Positions 36,001 through 50,900 of a DNA stretch of 64,000 nucleotides are shown piece after piece. The stretch is from Pampus argenteus (taxonomy: Eukaryota > Chordata > Actinopteri > Scombriformes > Stromateidae). Location of the stretch: NCBI GenBank assembly GCA_036937835.1, contig CM072878.1, positions 20,624,501 to 20,688,500 of the forward strand, in the 5' to 3' direction. The notes beneath the pieces were generated by a model, which was given only the letters and a program-made list of their open reading frames with translations, did not search any database and was not told where the DNA came from. Every line of letters starts with the position of its first letter. The stretch's first letter is position 1. Made by a program: the position numbers and the translations under genes.

Positions 36001-36469
36001 GCTTAAATTATAAAAGAAAACAAACAAACAAACAAAAACAAATATGAAATTCAAATTTTAAAATTGCAATTAAATAATAGAAGAGTAAATTTTTGGTTCA
36101 TCAGCACCAATACTTAAAAGTAAATGTGTTGTTGTAACATCACAGTCTGTTATTTTACAAACAAACACAGAAAAAAAGATTAGATTCCAAAAATAACATA
36201 AAATAATAAAAAATAATAATTTATGAACAGGTTAATTAGGAATAATTAAAGATTCTTTAATGAACTTTTATCTCCCACTGTTATGTGTTCAAAAATGATT
36301 TGCATGAAGTTATACAGTAAATAGTTTATATTAAATATTGTTCACACACTTATACATTAAAAATGGTTTACATGTTAAAAAATGTTCTTCATATTTTATT
36401 ATTCATTATAATTCATTGTGAGTGTACAATATGTGTGTGTTGACAGTTCTGTACATGTGACATCATTGC

Positions 36470-36692
36470 ACGTCTGTCCGTCCTGGGAGAGGGATCCCTC
36501 CTCTGTGGCTCTTCCTGAGGTTTCTTCCACCTTTTTCCCTGTTAAAAGGGTTTTTGGTGGTCAAGTTTTTCCTCACTAATCGAGGGTCTAAGGACAGAGG
36601 GTGTCACTCCCTGTACAGATTGTAAAGCCCTCAGACAAATGTATTTTGTGATTTTGGGCTATATAAATGAAATTTGATTTGATTTGATATTG
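36470..36692 (+). mobile_element. L2 LINE 3' UTR tail
   Basis: GTCCGTCCTGGGAGAGGGAT...GTCTAAGGACAGAGGGTGTC...ending in GATTTGATTTGAT. Almost the same text as 47880-48107. 5'-truncated; lies just downstream of itga2b. Confidence 0.8.
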
Positions 36693-36775
36693 TTATATAC
36701 TAAAAAATAGTTTATGTTAAAAGTTTAAACTCTGTTAAATATGTAAAATTTTGAGTTTGAGTATTTGTGTATTTG

Positions 36776-36880
36776 TTATTCAGTCATATGACTCTCCTCA
36801 TCCAGACACTGCTGTTCATCTTCCTCCTCCTCCTCTTCCTCGCCATCAGCGGGGGGGCGGGTACGCCTAAAGAAACCCAG

Positions 36881-36920
<40 letters not shown>

Positions 36921-37792
36921 AATTTATAAAACAAAATAAGTGATAGTAACTTGTTATTAGTGTGGACAACAGTCACAACAAATCCAGATTTTGCAGTTTT
37001 AACACTTCCTTTAATTTTTTTATTTGATTCCTCATATCTGAAATATAAATTCTGAATTATTTCTAAAATTATATTCTGGCTATTTCGATTTCATCTTTCC
37101 GCAATTCGTTCATTGTATATCAACCAGCTGATAGAAGAAAAAAAGTGCTTATCAAATCAAATCAAATAAAAAAAATGTGTATATCATTAAAAACTATTTT
37201 AATTCAAGGTATTCAATATGTATTTTATTTTTTAAAAGTGCTATAAGGGTCCTTATTCTGATTAGAAGAAAGATAAAAGGATTTTTTTGTAAAGTTTTTC
37301 ATGCTGAATTTAAAGGTATAAAAGAGATATTGAAATTTAAAGGGAAAGGTTTAAACAATAAATAAATCTGATATTTGATATTTCATTTTATACATTTATT
37401 TTATTTCATTAAGAGTTACCATTTTTCTTTTTTTTTTTTGTAATTAAATAGCTGTGAAAGGATGTACAGTTGTGTGGTGTCTCAAAACTCAAAAGAAAAT
37501 TAAAGGTAAATAAATTAAAGGTAAATTAAAGGTTGCATAAAACAGTTCAACAAGAAACTGAGGCCCTGTCCCATTGTATTATACATTCAAATGAAATATA
37601 ACAAAGCAACATGGGTTACAGACAGATAGATTAATAGATTAATTGGACTGATAGATTGACAAAATGGTACCTTGAAGAAAATGAAACAAACAACACCCAG
37701 AAGGAGGAGCCCAGAGATTATTGACAGGACAATGTAGCCAATAGGAACCTCTTTCTTTCCATCAGGATGACGCCAAAGCACACTGACCTGAG

Positions 37793-37837
<45 letters not shown>

Positions 37838-39418
37838 ATACACACACAGCCTTCAGCAACAAAACTCCAGTCATTTTTGTTTGTTTGTTACAATTTCATT
37901 TAGCAGACACTTTTATCAAGAGAAATGTACATCTGAGAGATAATACAACACAAAGCATCTAGTCAGGATGTAGTCAGGTGAGAACCACCTGTGTAAGTGC
38001 CATAAAAGAACACAGAACCACAGAACGGAACAGTCTGGCAGAGTACCAGGTGTGTGTGTGTCCGGGTTAAATGCATGTAAAAGAAAAAATAGAGTGAAAA
38101 AATAATTTCCCCATTGAGGGATGAATAAAAGTAAATCTTAATCTTAGTGAAATTGTCTCCCATCCTACGGGAATTCTGTGACACATAGGATTACTGAAAG
38201 AGTAAAGAGGCTGAACAAAAACAAAATATCCATAATCCAAATCTCCTGCATTTGGATTATGGATCTTTTTCAGTGAGGCAAAGTATATCCAGGTACAGTC
38301 AAATAACCAATTTAATCCAAGTGGTCCATATTCAGCCATATTAACCTGCTTTGTTATTGTGTATACACAATATTTATTTATTTTATTTTGTTTCATTTAT
38401 TCTTGCCAGTTTGTGGCTAAATGTTGTGTATATTGTGTACAAGCATTTTCTCTCAAGCATGATAACAAAATTTTAAAAAGTAAGGTGTTTTCTTAATGCA
38501 ACATGAAAATGACAGAAAAGGTTTAAAAAACTTTAAGAAAGGTAGGAAAATATTTCAGTTTACATAGGAAATCTATTTTAATATATAATAAATATAACTG
38601 TATTGTGTACCTGTGTGTGTCCACTCGGCAGGGGCAGTGGTTGGATCCTTGATGATGCACTGATGACATCGTAGGAAGCAGAGGACACAATCTCATAGTT
38701 CAGATAGGGAGTCTGTAGAAAGGAAACGATGACATCATCATCAGGTGTACGTGCGTGTGCTAATTGGTGTTTGTGTGTATGTGTGTGTCCTGACCTGTGT
38801 AAATGTGTGTATCCACAGTCGAGCTGAGATTCGAATCACAGCGCTGGAGCCCCGCCCCAACGCAGTGACATCACACATAAAACTGACACACCCCGTCTCA
38901 CTGCTGCTGCAGTGCTACAACACACACACAGTTTACAACATTGTTATTAAACTTACATTATTACCACTATCATGTAGTGATAGTAAATGATAATAAAATT
39001 TCTATCAAAATGTATTTACCACATGTTGAGTTTGTGTATGTGTGTTTCTCTCCCCCTGCTGGATCAACTGAGAAACTACAGAAACACTGGAGAAGTTACT
39101 AGAAAACTGCAGAGAGACAGACAGGTCAGACAGACAGGTCAGAGAGGTAGACAGGACAGACATACAGACTGAATAAGAGGTTTGGACCTTGGAGGGGTCT
39201 ACCTGTGATGCGTTCAGGGTCCTGCATTTCAGGGACTCCTCTGATGCGTTCGAGAAGATGTACAGCAGGTAATTATGTTTCCAGGTGGACGGGAAGTTCA
39301 CCATCAGCCGGGCATTCACTGTACTTGGACCCTGGTTCCTCAACTACACACCAACATGATCAATATCATCATCATCAATATCATCAATATTTGACGGTTG
39401 CCAGGTGTTGTTAGTATG

Positions 39419-39449
<31 letters not shown>

Positions 39450-39476
39450 ATGTATATATATATGTGTGTATATATG

Positions 39477-39509
<33 letters not shown>

Positions 39510-39510
39510 A

Positions 39511-39551
<41 letters not shown>

Positions 39552-41634
39552 GTATGTATGAACGTATGTGAGTCTATGGTTGGCCTGGTAGTCAGTCAGA
39601 TCGAGTTCAGATCACGTTCCACCACAAAGAACCACTCCAGAGTTTGTTTGGGACCAAAACAACCTCTAAAGCAGAGATCAGAAATTAAGTTCAACCAGGG
39701 TCGGCCCTTTCATCTTTGTTTCATATGTGTTTTAAAAGAAAATAGACCTGTATTTTTCTAATATAATTGATAAGTGAAAATGTATCCAGCAGCAAATGTC
39801 TTATTCCATCAGTAAGTGAAGGACAACAAAATTACAGCAACTTATCAATACAAATCTCGCAAAAAATGAGCTTTAATGTGAAATCTGAAAGTGAATGGCT
39901 TTTTTCAGGGGCCAAATGTTTTTGCTGGAAGGCCAGATTTGGCCCAGGGGCCCATAACATCCTCTAAAGAAAAACCAAGCAGGTCTGACCAGTTTCCTCC
40001 CTGGTTGTCCCTGACAACGCAGTTCTCGGGGTCACATAATAATTGATGTTTTAGCTGTGAGGTCAAAGAAAACATCTGACCTCATATACATGTTCCACCA
40101 GTGGACCCACTTCCTCTAAACTCCCAGGATTTATTGGAGGCTGCCAATCAGTGAGAGGCAGGACAAAGTCAGGCGGGGAGGAGCCTCTGAAAAGACACAT
40201 GGTTACGATCAGTCTGTAAATGTGATCAAATAGATTGATTAGTCTGTAAATTTGATCAAATAGATTGATCAGTCTGTAAATCTGATTGACCAGATTGATC
40301 AGTGTTGTTGTTTACCCTCTGATCTGCAGCGTCACCTCTGCTTTCACCTGAACTTCCACTGTGACCTCGTTACTGCTGGAGTTCACTGAGTTCTTACTGT
40401 GAGACAGACAGGCAGAGGGAGAGACAAGTCAAACATCAAACATGAGTTCAGTCAAAAAGAGACAGACAGGCAGCGAGAGAGAGAGAGACAGTTTGTACCT
40501 CCTGATTCTGAGGTTGAAGGTGATGTGAGACTCCACCTCCTCCAGATGACCCACACTAAACACAAGACCTGTCTGCAGCTACAAACAAACAGACAGACAG
40601 ACAAACAGACAGGCGGACAGACAGACAGTATATAGCAATATTTTAGAACTAGTAACTGTTTATTAAAGCATCATTCTGGTGCATCATTTTATATTTGTAT
40701 CCAAAACGTATAATATAGCATATTCCTCTGTGCCATAGACCTCCATTGTTGTCCAAAACCTTTTGAAACACATCAGTGGGTCAGGTGGATTGAAATTCCA
40801 CTTCCTACCTGGGCATATATAATGACACTCATCAAAGTGGCGCTGTGAAAATCAGGTTTGTGTTTTCGCAGCATCAAAAAGAGTTAGGGTTAGGGTTCAT
40901 CATGTTAATCTCTTTCATCTGCATCTTTGCATCTCCATTCAGGTCTAATATTGTCAAATTTTATGACTTTTTTTTCAATTTTCTCAAAATCTTATTTTTG
41001 ACATTAGCTGTTGGGCCAATGATCACATAATTTAGTCAGATCATCTCCAGACACACTGATCTTAAATTGTTAAAGAAGGTCATAAGCCAATCAGAGAGCA
41101 GTATTCTCAATCATTGTGTGTCTGTACATGTGTGTGTTTGTGTCTGTGCGTTGGTTACTATGTGTCCTTGTCTCATGGGATTTCCGAGGTCACAGGTCAC
41201 AATGACAGTCTGGTTCTCCTTCCTCTGAACACACACCAGTCTGTTTACACCCTGCAGACAGGAAGCTTGATGTTTACTGTGTGTGTATATATTTCTGTGT
41301 GTGTGTTGTGTATGTGTGTGTGTGTGTCACCTGACTACTCTGGAAGTGTGTGTGTTCAGGGATTTGGACCACCAGCTCGGTCTCGTATGCCCCCTCACCA
41401 TTGTTCTCCGCGGACACAGACAGCACTACGGACTGATCCTCACCGACCAACACACTGTCTGATAGGCTGCACACACACACACACACGCTTGTAACGACAA
41501 TTATTTACTGGCCACCAACCCTGACAAAAGTCAATCTGTAGTTATGTGCGTTGACTCACGGCTCAGCACTCAGCTTCAGGTCGGGAACACACACATTGTC
41601 TTCACCACAGTCCAGAATGATCCTGGTCTACGCG

Positions 41635-41665
<31 letters not shown>

Positions 41666-41850
41666 AGGTGAATCCTCTATACTTGTGAGGGCATTGATTG
41701 ATTAAATAAAAGTCTTCAAAATTTGTGTCAGACTCACCTGAGCAACAGCGTGTGTTCGCCCATGTAGCAAAGAATGCTGGGTAGTGTTGAGCAAGCTGGT
41801 GTTGACAGTGATAAAGATCGGACTCAATTTATCCCGAACTTCCTCTTCAG

Positions 41851-41900
<50 letters not shown>

Positions 41901-44900
41901 AGTGTGACTCTGCTCACCTCTTTTGTGTGCGTGTATGTTTTTATTGCCTTACTCACCCTCAGGTAGGCAGTCCAGTTGGTGCAGGCCATGCCCACCTCCC
42001 TCTGTACAATGAGCTTCACCGTCCCCTGTGGTTGATTGCTTGACAGCAGCAGTGTCCGTCGTGCCATTGGCTGCTTCATTCTATCCAGCTGTAGCTCAAC
42101 CCCCAATGCTGCAGCCAACGGAAAAGGACTATCAGTAAAATTCAGCATAGATGGATGTGTTGACTCGTACGAGGACATTACCTATCTGCTGAGGAATCCT
42201 GTGGCCAGACACATGGACACACATCTGGATTACAAAACTAATGAGAAAGAAAAAAAATCTGGTCTGAATATTGTTTAACATTTTATTGTAATATTTATAA
42301 CTCAACACAATATTAATATAATATATAATATCAATATGTAGATGACCCCAGACTCATTGGTTTGGCTGAAACTTGTAACCTAGAGACCGTCTGATGTACC
42401 CTGTTTGAAGAACACATTCACAAAATTTTCAAATCTCTCTTAAAACAACAGTTAGTTGATTACAGTTCTTACTGTAATCATTCTTACTGTTCATACTGAC
42501 CATTACAAGATCACTACAAAATGCATGCAAATCAAGTAGGCATCTTTCAACGTTAGTTTTTTTGGTGCCTAAGTTCATCTTTTTGTTACTTCCACTCCAG
42601 CTCAACAGGAAAACAGTCTGAAGAAATAGTCTAATGGTCACCTGACTGTTGTGTTAAGATTGATGTAGTACTTCCTTATTTATTCGTTAGTTGATAACTA
42701 AATTCAATGTTAGTTACCAGGACACAGGCGTGATTTCTCGATGACACAGTTTGACATTTGGATTAAGGAATTCTGGCAGCAGCGAGAGCGAAACTCTGGA
42801 CCGGATCACCACCTGTGACCTGGACACACAGACACACTTGTTTTCATCACATGATCTTTATCTGATACAGATATCAGTGTTACCAATCTGAGGGTCAGGA
42901 CTCCTACAAAGGGTCACATAATACACATATAGGGTTGCATAACACTTACAAGGAAAATAACGCAAAATTTCAGATACACAAAATTATATTAATATATATT
43001 TTCTCTAATCTTTTCCCATTGAATTAATGAATAATTGTATCTCTTCAAATTATTAAACTTAAACAATAATCACACTTTCTTAACTGATTGGAACCTATAA
43101 GTATCAATACTATCAATATATGTGACCAATGACGATATCACATGTAAGACAAGACGTTTTAAACCAGATGTTTGATGACATTTAAAGATAAAACAAACAG
43201 AAGAGGAGTTCATCATAAAAACTTAATAAAATTAAATCAACATCTCCAAGAGTCCAAAATAAGAGAATTAAATGTGGACTCTTGAATATTAGGTCCTTGT
43301 CCTCTAAAGCTGTTTTAGTAAATGAATTAATATCTGATTATGATATTGATTTATTCTGCTTCACTGAAACCTGGTTGCAGGAGGATGAATATGTTAGCTT
43401 AAATGAATCCACTCCCCCCAGTCATTGTAATACTCATATTCCTCGAAGTACTGGTCGAGGTGGTGGAGTTGGAGCCATATTTGACTCTAGTTTACTCATT
43501 AATCCTAAACCTAAACTAAATTATAATTCATTTGAAAGTGTTTTTAGCCTGACTCATCCAACCTGGACATTATAGCCAGTCTTATTTGTTATATTATATC
43601 GAGCTCCAGGTCCTTATTCTGAATTTCTATCTGAATTTGCAGAATTTGCATCAGGCTTGGTCGTTAAATCAGATAAAGTAATTATTGTAGGTGATTTTAA
43701 TATTCATGTCGACAACCATAGTGATAGTCTTAGTACTGCATTTATCTCTTTGTTAGACTCAATTGGCTTCTGTCAGAGTGTAAACAAACCGACTCATTGT
43801 CTGAATCACACTCTTGACCTTATACTCTCATATGGCATTGAAATTGATCATCTAATAGTCTTTCCACATAATCCTATTCTATCTGACCATTTTTTAATAA
43901 CCTTTGAGTTCATACTACTGGACTATAAGCCTTTTTTCAGAACCTCCTACAGCAGATGTTTATCTGACAGTGCTGTAGCCAAATTTAAGGAAACAATTCC
44001 TAAAGTATTGAATTCAATGCCATGTCTTAATACAACAGAGGACTTGTCTGCTTCCTATAGATAGATAGATCAGCTTGTTAGTAATACTACAGACTCATTA
44101 CGGACTCTTGACTCTATTACACCTCTGAAAAAGAAGACAATGAAACAGAGGAGGTTAGCACCATGGTATAGCCAGCACCCTCGCAAATTAAAGCAAGAGG
44201 CACGTATATCTGAATGCAAATGGCGTGCCACTAAACTCACCTATCTCGCCTAGCCTGGCAAGATAATCTTACAACCAACAGAGAAGCTCTGCGTAATGCC
44301 AGAACAGCCTATTATTCTTCAATAATTGAGGAAAATAAGAACAACCAACAGGTTTCTCTTCAGCACTGTAGCCAGGCTAACAGAGAACCACAGCTCTATT
44401 GAGTCATCGTCTCTAGAGTCATCTATTCCTTTATGTCTAACTAGTAATGACTTCATGAGCTTCTTTAATTATAAAATTATAACTATCAGAGACAAAATGC
44501 ATCACCTTTTGCCCTCAACAGGCACTCATCTGAATTCTGATACAGCAAGTTAGGAAACAGCTGTGAAACCTAATATATATAGAGACTGCTTTTCTCCCAT
44601 CGACCTTCAACAAATAACTTCAATACTTTCTTCATCTAAGCCACATGTGTCAAACACAAGAACTGTACTGGTGAGTTAACAGCATATCACTGCATCATAC
44701 ACCAGGAAGCAATGTGGCAAAGTCTTGAAGATGGACCATGTAATGAGCACTGTAACGCAAATCGTAAACTTTATCCAAGCTAAAGGGTTAAATCACCGGC
44801 AGTTTTGGTCCTTTATGCAGGAGATAGATTCGGAGTTTGCCGACATTCCTTATACGGAGGTGCGTTGGCTAAGTCTGGGGAAAGTTCTCAACAGAGTTTT

Positions 44901-47900
44901 TGAGCTCAGCAACGAAAGGAAATGACTCCACCATTTTGAGGGATGAAAAGTGGAAGAGCGAGTTGGCGTTTCTAGCTGAAATAACAGCTCATCTTAACAC
45001 CTTAAATCTGCAGCCCCAGTGACGTGACCGCATGATCACTGACATGTATGACCCAGTAAAGGCATTTCAAGTGAAGCTGCTTTTATGGGCGACACAAATG
45101 CAACAGTGCAACTTGCCTCACTTTTTATTTACTAAAAATAAATACTCTTAAGAATAAGTAAACTAAGGTCAGAGAAATAACTGTTGCTACACCTACTAGA
45201 TAAATAAGGCCATTATTAACATCTGTTTACTTTCTTATTTATGACTGGTCAGGGTGACCTTAGGGTTGACCAGTAAACCCTTAAATTCTGTAACTCAGAT
45301 GTTTGAGTCAGAATCCAATTGGCTGAGATTCTCAACAGACATCCTGGAGGTCTGTAAGATGCTGTACTTGCTGCTGTACTCTCTGTAATAAACTTCTGAG
45401 AAAGCAATACAGTGTTGGCGGAGATTCTTCAAACCACCTACACATCATCGACATCAAATAAACAACATAATGTTGAACCAAGTCGGCACAACAGTGGTCC
45501 CAAAAACGCACTTTGCTGATAAACTTAGCGCACTATGCGCTGAGTTCGCGCAACGCTTTAGTGACTTTGAAGCACAAAAAATAGAGTTTTGAGTTGCTTC
45601 GCAACACATTTGCCATCCATGTGGAAACTGCAAATGAGCAGATTAAGATGGATGGATTCTGATTCATTACACTGCAGGGCCCGCACAGTTCTTTCATCCC
45701 ATCCCCGCAGCAATGCCCCAGCTCTGTCTACATCGAAATTTGTGCATGTTTGGTAGCACATATCTGTGCGAGAAGCTCTTCTCAGTGAACAAAACCGCAC
45801 ACAGGAGTCGGCTTCTTAAAAAGTTTCTTAAAAAGCTGACTCTAGATCAAGAGGTTTTAGCCAATTACAGACCGATATCAAACCTTTCATTCCTCTCTAA
45901 GATACTTGAGAAAGCCGTAGCTAATCAGCCAGCCAACTCTAAACAGGAGGGGGGCTGCGTCATACTCTGTCTGCTACATACCATCCTGCATTTGAGATCT
46001 CATACCAGAAAGTTTAACTGCTCTTCGCCATCACAGCAGGCGTCATTCTCTGGATCATGTGACCACAACGACTCTAATTCCAATTCACACCTTGAAGGGT
46101 GACTCAAGTGACCCTTTGTTGTGGAATGAAGGGTGTGGTCTACAGCTCCACCCTCTGTGATTCAGAGATATAGTTCCTGGTTTCTATCATCAGGTTAGAA
46201 CTGAAGAATATTTTGGATGAAGGGTGAAACGTCTTCAAACTCCAAGTCCAGTTGCTTACAACTCAACTCCTTTAGCTACAATGACCTGGATGAGTGAGAA
46301 TCTACACAGACAACTTTCTCCATACAGTTTATTTGAGGAGTTTCAGTCAGAATTTACAGAATTGGTGGTCCAAATTTACACAGAGACCGCACTAGTCATA
46401 GTTACAAATGACCTCCAAATGGCATTGGACAAAAGACTCATCTCTGTACTTGTCCTATCAGATTCTTTTACAGAGACTGGAATATCAAACTGTCATCAAA
46501 GGAACCGCCCTAGTTAAAGGTGTTGACCATGTCTGCCTCCCGAACACAGAGTGGTAGTTTATTCCACAGAAGAGGAGCTTAATAGATGAAAGCTCTGGCT
46601 CCCAATCTACTTTTAGTGACTATAGGAACCACCAGGAACCCAGCATCCTGGGAGCGCAGTGTTCTAGTGGGGTGGTAAGGTACTATAAGCTCTTTTAGAT
46701 TTATGATGGTGCCTGACCATGAAGTTTGTATGTTAGTAGAAGAATTTTAAATTCTATTCTAGATTTAACGGGTAGCCAGTGCAAGGAAGCCTAAATGGGA
46801 GAGATGTGATCTCTGATTTTGGTTCCTGTCAGAACACGTGCAGCACATTCTGAATCAGCTGCAAACTCTTAAGATATTTATTAGAGCAGCCTGACAACAA
46901 AGAGTTACAATAGTCCAGCCTAGAAGTAACAAATGCATGGACTAGTTTTTCTGCATTCGCTTGAGAAATGATGAGTCTGATTTGTTGTTTTATATAGTAG
47001 TCATTATATAGTCATTAAAGGACAAATCCTGATCAAAAACAACTCCAAGATTTTTTACGGTGGAGCTGGAGGCCAGGGTGATCCCGTCTAAGGCTAAATC
47101 TCTGCAATGATAGTTTCTGAGGTGTTTGGGTCCTATTACGAGAACTTCAGTTTGATCTGAATTTAGCATCAGAAAATTGTGGGTCATCCAATTTTTTATG
47201 TCCTTAATGCATGCTTGAAGTTTAGTTAAGTGATTGGTTTCATCAGGCTTGATCGATAAATATAATTGGGTGTCGTCGGCATAACAGTGAAAGTTAATTG
47301 AATGATTCCTAATAATGTTCCCTAAAGGAAGCATATATAAACTGAATAGAAGTGGCCCTAATACAGAACCTTGTGGGACTCCATGATAAACTTTGGTTTG
47401 CACGGAGGATTCATCATTAACATGAACAAACTGAGATCGGTCTAGGTAATATGACTTAAACCAGCCTAGGGCGGTTCCTTTAATGCAAATTGGATATTCC
47501 AGTCTCTGTAATAGAATCTGATGGTCAATGGTGTCAAATGCGGCACTAAGATCTAATAGGACAAGTACAGAGATGAGTCCTTTGTCTGATGCCATTAGGA
47601 GGTCGTTTGTAACTTTGACTAGTGCGGTCTCTGTGCTATGATTTACTCTAAATCCTGACTGAAACTCCTCGAATAAGCTGTTTGTGTGGAGAAAATCATA
47701 TAGCTGATTGGCTACGGCTTTCTCAAGTATCTTAGAAAGGAATGAAAGGTTTGATATCGGCCTGTAGTTGGCTAAAACCTCTTGATCTAGAGTTGTTTTT
47801 TTAAGAAGAGGCTTAATCACAGCTATTTTAAAGGACTGTGGTACATATCCTGATAATAAAGACAAATTAATCATTGCACAACTGTCCGTCCTGGGAGAGG

Positions 47901-50900
47901 GATCCCTCGTCTGTGGCTCTTCCTGAGGTTTCTTTCACCTTTTTTCCCTGTTAAAAGGTTTTTTGGTGGGCAAGTTTTTCTTCACTCGAAACGAGGGTCT
48001 AAGGACAGAGGGTGTCACTCCCTGTACAGATTGTAAAGCCCTCCGAGACAAATGTATTTTGTGACTTTGTAGGCTATACAAATAAAATTTGATTTGATTT
48101 GATTTGACATCTCACCTGTACACAAAAGCTCGGTCTGCGCTCCACGCTCCCACCAGCAGGTCTGCAGACACATAGAATTAGTGATTATTGATTATACTGT
48201 AATATAAAAAACAACTCTCAGAGCATACCTGGGTATCCATTCTGATCGATGTCAGTCCCGCCCCTCAGCGAAAAGCCAAACGCTGTCCTGCTGCTAGGTA
48301 ACGGACTGTCAATCACCTGGGAGGGTGTGGCTGACAGACCATTGCTGTTGCCCATGTAGATAAACACCTGGCCTTGCCCATTGTCACCTGACCAGGGAGC
48401 GCCGACGGCGACATCTGAAAAGAGAGTGGGTCGTATCTGATTGGTTCCTAAGAGTTTGAGGTGAGGTTTGTTTGTTCTTTGGTTAGCTAACAGAGGTTTT
48501 GGTTAGCTGTTAGCTGCCAACTCTTAGGAGTTAGCATGATAAGCTACAAAGAGCTAACATCCACCCATAATCATCCTGAGGTTTGGGGAAGAATCTCATC
48601 AGTCAAAGTCAGCATGACATTTTCTAACATACAGATGTGTTGTCACTGGTTACCTTGGTAACCGTCCATGTCCAGGTCACCCAGAACAGCTAGGGCGGAA
48701 CCAAACTGCCCATACAGGGAGAAGCCAATCAGTGATTGATCAGGATGGGAGGAGAAGGTGTGTCTTCTCTGCATGTACACAACTACCTGGAACACATAAC
48801 ACAACATGGTATTAGGGCTGTTTGTGAAATAGGCAATAAATTGAATCTATAGATTCAGTTTTGTGGTTATTTTCATGAACTGTTGTGTGTTCTAGTTTGG
48901 ATAATAGCAGCATTGAAACACTTTTACAACATTTACAACATTTTACAACATTACAAATGTATAATAATTGCAATGTGATAAAATTATGTGAATAATGTGA
49001 TATTTTCAGACCTGTCCTCTTTCCTGCAGCTGCTCCATCACTCTGTCCATGTAGAGAGGAGCTCCAATCAGCACGTCATCTAAACTACAGAGAATTTTCA
49101 CTTTTATACCACACAGAAACAAAGCAAAAACACTAAGACACGCTAACAACACTGAGCTTTAATGTGACAAACACTGATGCAGTATTTATTTATGTCTTCT
49201 CACCCGTCACTGTTGATGTCGACCACAGCCACGCTGTGTCCAAAGTATGATGCCACCTGCAGGAGATGGACAGACCACAGGTAAAAGGAAGCGATTAAGT
49301 AATTTAGGTTCTTATGACATAAGAATATTCTTATCCTCTTACCTGAGTTCCCTGGAAGATGTGGTAAACTGCCAGTATTCCTCTGCCCCTGCCATCGTAG
49401 ATCTTCACCTGTTAACACACATTTAGGAGGAGGATGGAGCCCAGTAGAGTAAAATATATTCTGGGAAATTGCATTACCAATAGAACACTGTCATCCTAAT
49501 TTCTGTGCCAGACTGTGGCAGTCATACATAAAATAAGACTCTATGTTGACAATATACTACTTTCATATCTAACAAAACCTCATGTATGACTGCATTCCGT
49601 CAAAGTCTCTGGCTGCTTCATCAACTGGAGAAAACTCAACTTCAATTGTCACAACCAAATTAAATAAATAATAATGTTTTAATCAATTTTAATCAAAACT
49701 TTTAACTGAATTAAAAATTGAATTAAACTAGTTTAAAAGTTCAATCTCTGGCCAGGCATGAACAAGAAGTCTCTAAAATTATACACCAAATTATTAAAAT
49801 TGTTTTACCATCAAGTTACTTTACTTACTTTTTTTTGCTCTAAACCGGATACTATTTTTGATATCCCTTCTAAAGGACCGAGGAAAATGGAACAAACTCC
49901 CAAAATGAAAAATCCTCTCTGACCCCAGCCTCCATTTTTAATTTCTTATCAAACAATAATCACTAATTAGCAGAATACAAAGAAACAACCGCAATAATTT
50001 CAATTGTTAAAACATCTACAGTTTATTGACACATCAATTTTGTTTTTGGACTCTTTTTGTGGGTTTTCGTGAACTAGAGTGTATATTTTTGTGTCTTTGC
50101 TTATAGCTGTCTTTGTGCTCTCTAGTGTTATCCATAACAAAATTTAACCAACCCAAAACCCTACTATCTACTTCACAATAGAGTAAAAGAAGAAAAGCAA
50201 CTTACTGATCCTGCTGTGTTTCTGTCATTTGGAACACCAACCAGGTAATCTGAAAAACCAACACAGTTATTTGCATATATTATATTATATTATATTATAT
50301 TATATTATATTATATTATATTATATTATATTATATTATATTATATTATATTATATTATATTATATTATATTATATTATATTATATTATATTATATTATAT
50401 TATATTATCAACCTGGGAAAGAGTCTCCAGTCAGCAGACCACTGGCCACCGAGTAACCTGACAGACACGCATACACAGAACTCTATTTTATGTCAGATTT
50501 TAAAAAACAGAACCCCATTCTTCATTATTTGTTGTTGTTTGTGTTTGGAATGTTCTGTTAGATGACCCAACAACAAGCAGCTTATTAGCTTAAATTTGTG
50601 TTGAAAGTTGTTTGCTAACTATAATGTGTTAATGGTTTGGTATGTGTCAGATAATCTCACAGTCAATCCTGGGAAATGTAGTAACAATTGAAAGTAGTGT
50701 GAATCTGGCTATAAATTGTTCAACACAGATTTACCCTTCAGAATAAAAACTTTATTCACCATGATAAACATCATATTCTCCCCTCTCTTCTGATTGGCTC
50801 ATGCCAGCCACATAAGGGATTGGATCATTGCTCCACCAACTGTTGATGATGTCATTCACACCCACCGTGATGACCTGACCTGAAATTGACATGATAGTTA

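Larger units (their letters stand above)
43262..46517 (+). mobile_element. L2-type LINE, first copy, interrupted by other elements
   Basis: The endonuclease part 43262-44630 reads NIRSLSSKAV, FCFTETWLQ, RGGGVGAIF, VGDFNIHVDN and LSDHFLITF, with frame breaks. RT begins again at 45830 (TLDQEVLANYRPISNLSFLS), stops after ILEKAVANQ at ~45928, resumes at ~46308 (FLHT.YLFEEFQ) and ends after KGTALV at ~46517. A hAT fragment fills the first gap and a Penelope tail the second. Inside itga2b intron 15, antisense to that gene. Dead. Confidence 0.85.

Noticed and set aside
36993..37365. Small Lys/Ile-rich ORF at 37177-37365
   Set aside because: Located in AT-rich itga2b intron sequence with no splice or similarity support.
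39340..39761. Tyr/Ile and Thr/His-rich ORFs
   Set aside because: Translations of the TG/TA microsatellite.
50229..50456. 75-codon Tyr/Ile-rich ORF
   Set aside because: It is the ATATT pentanucleotide plus the antisense of itga2b exons.
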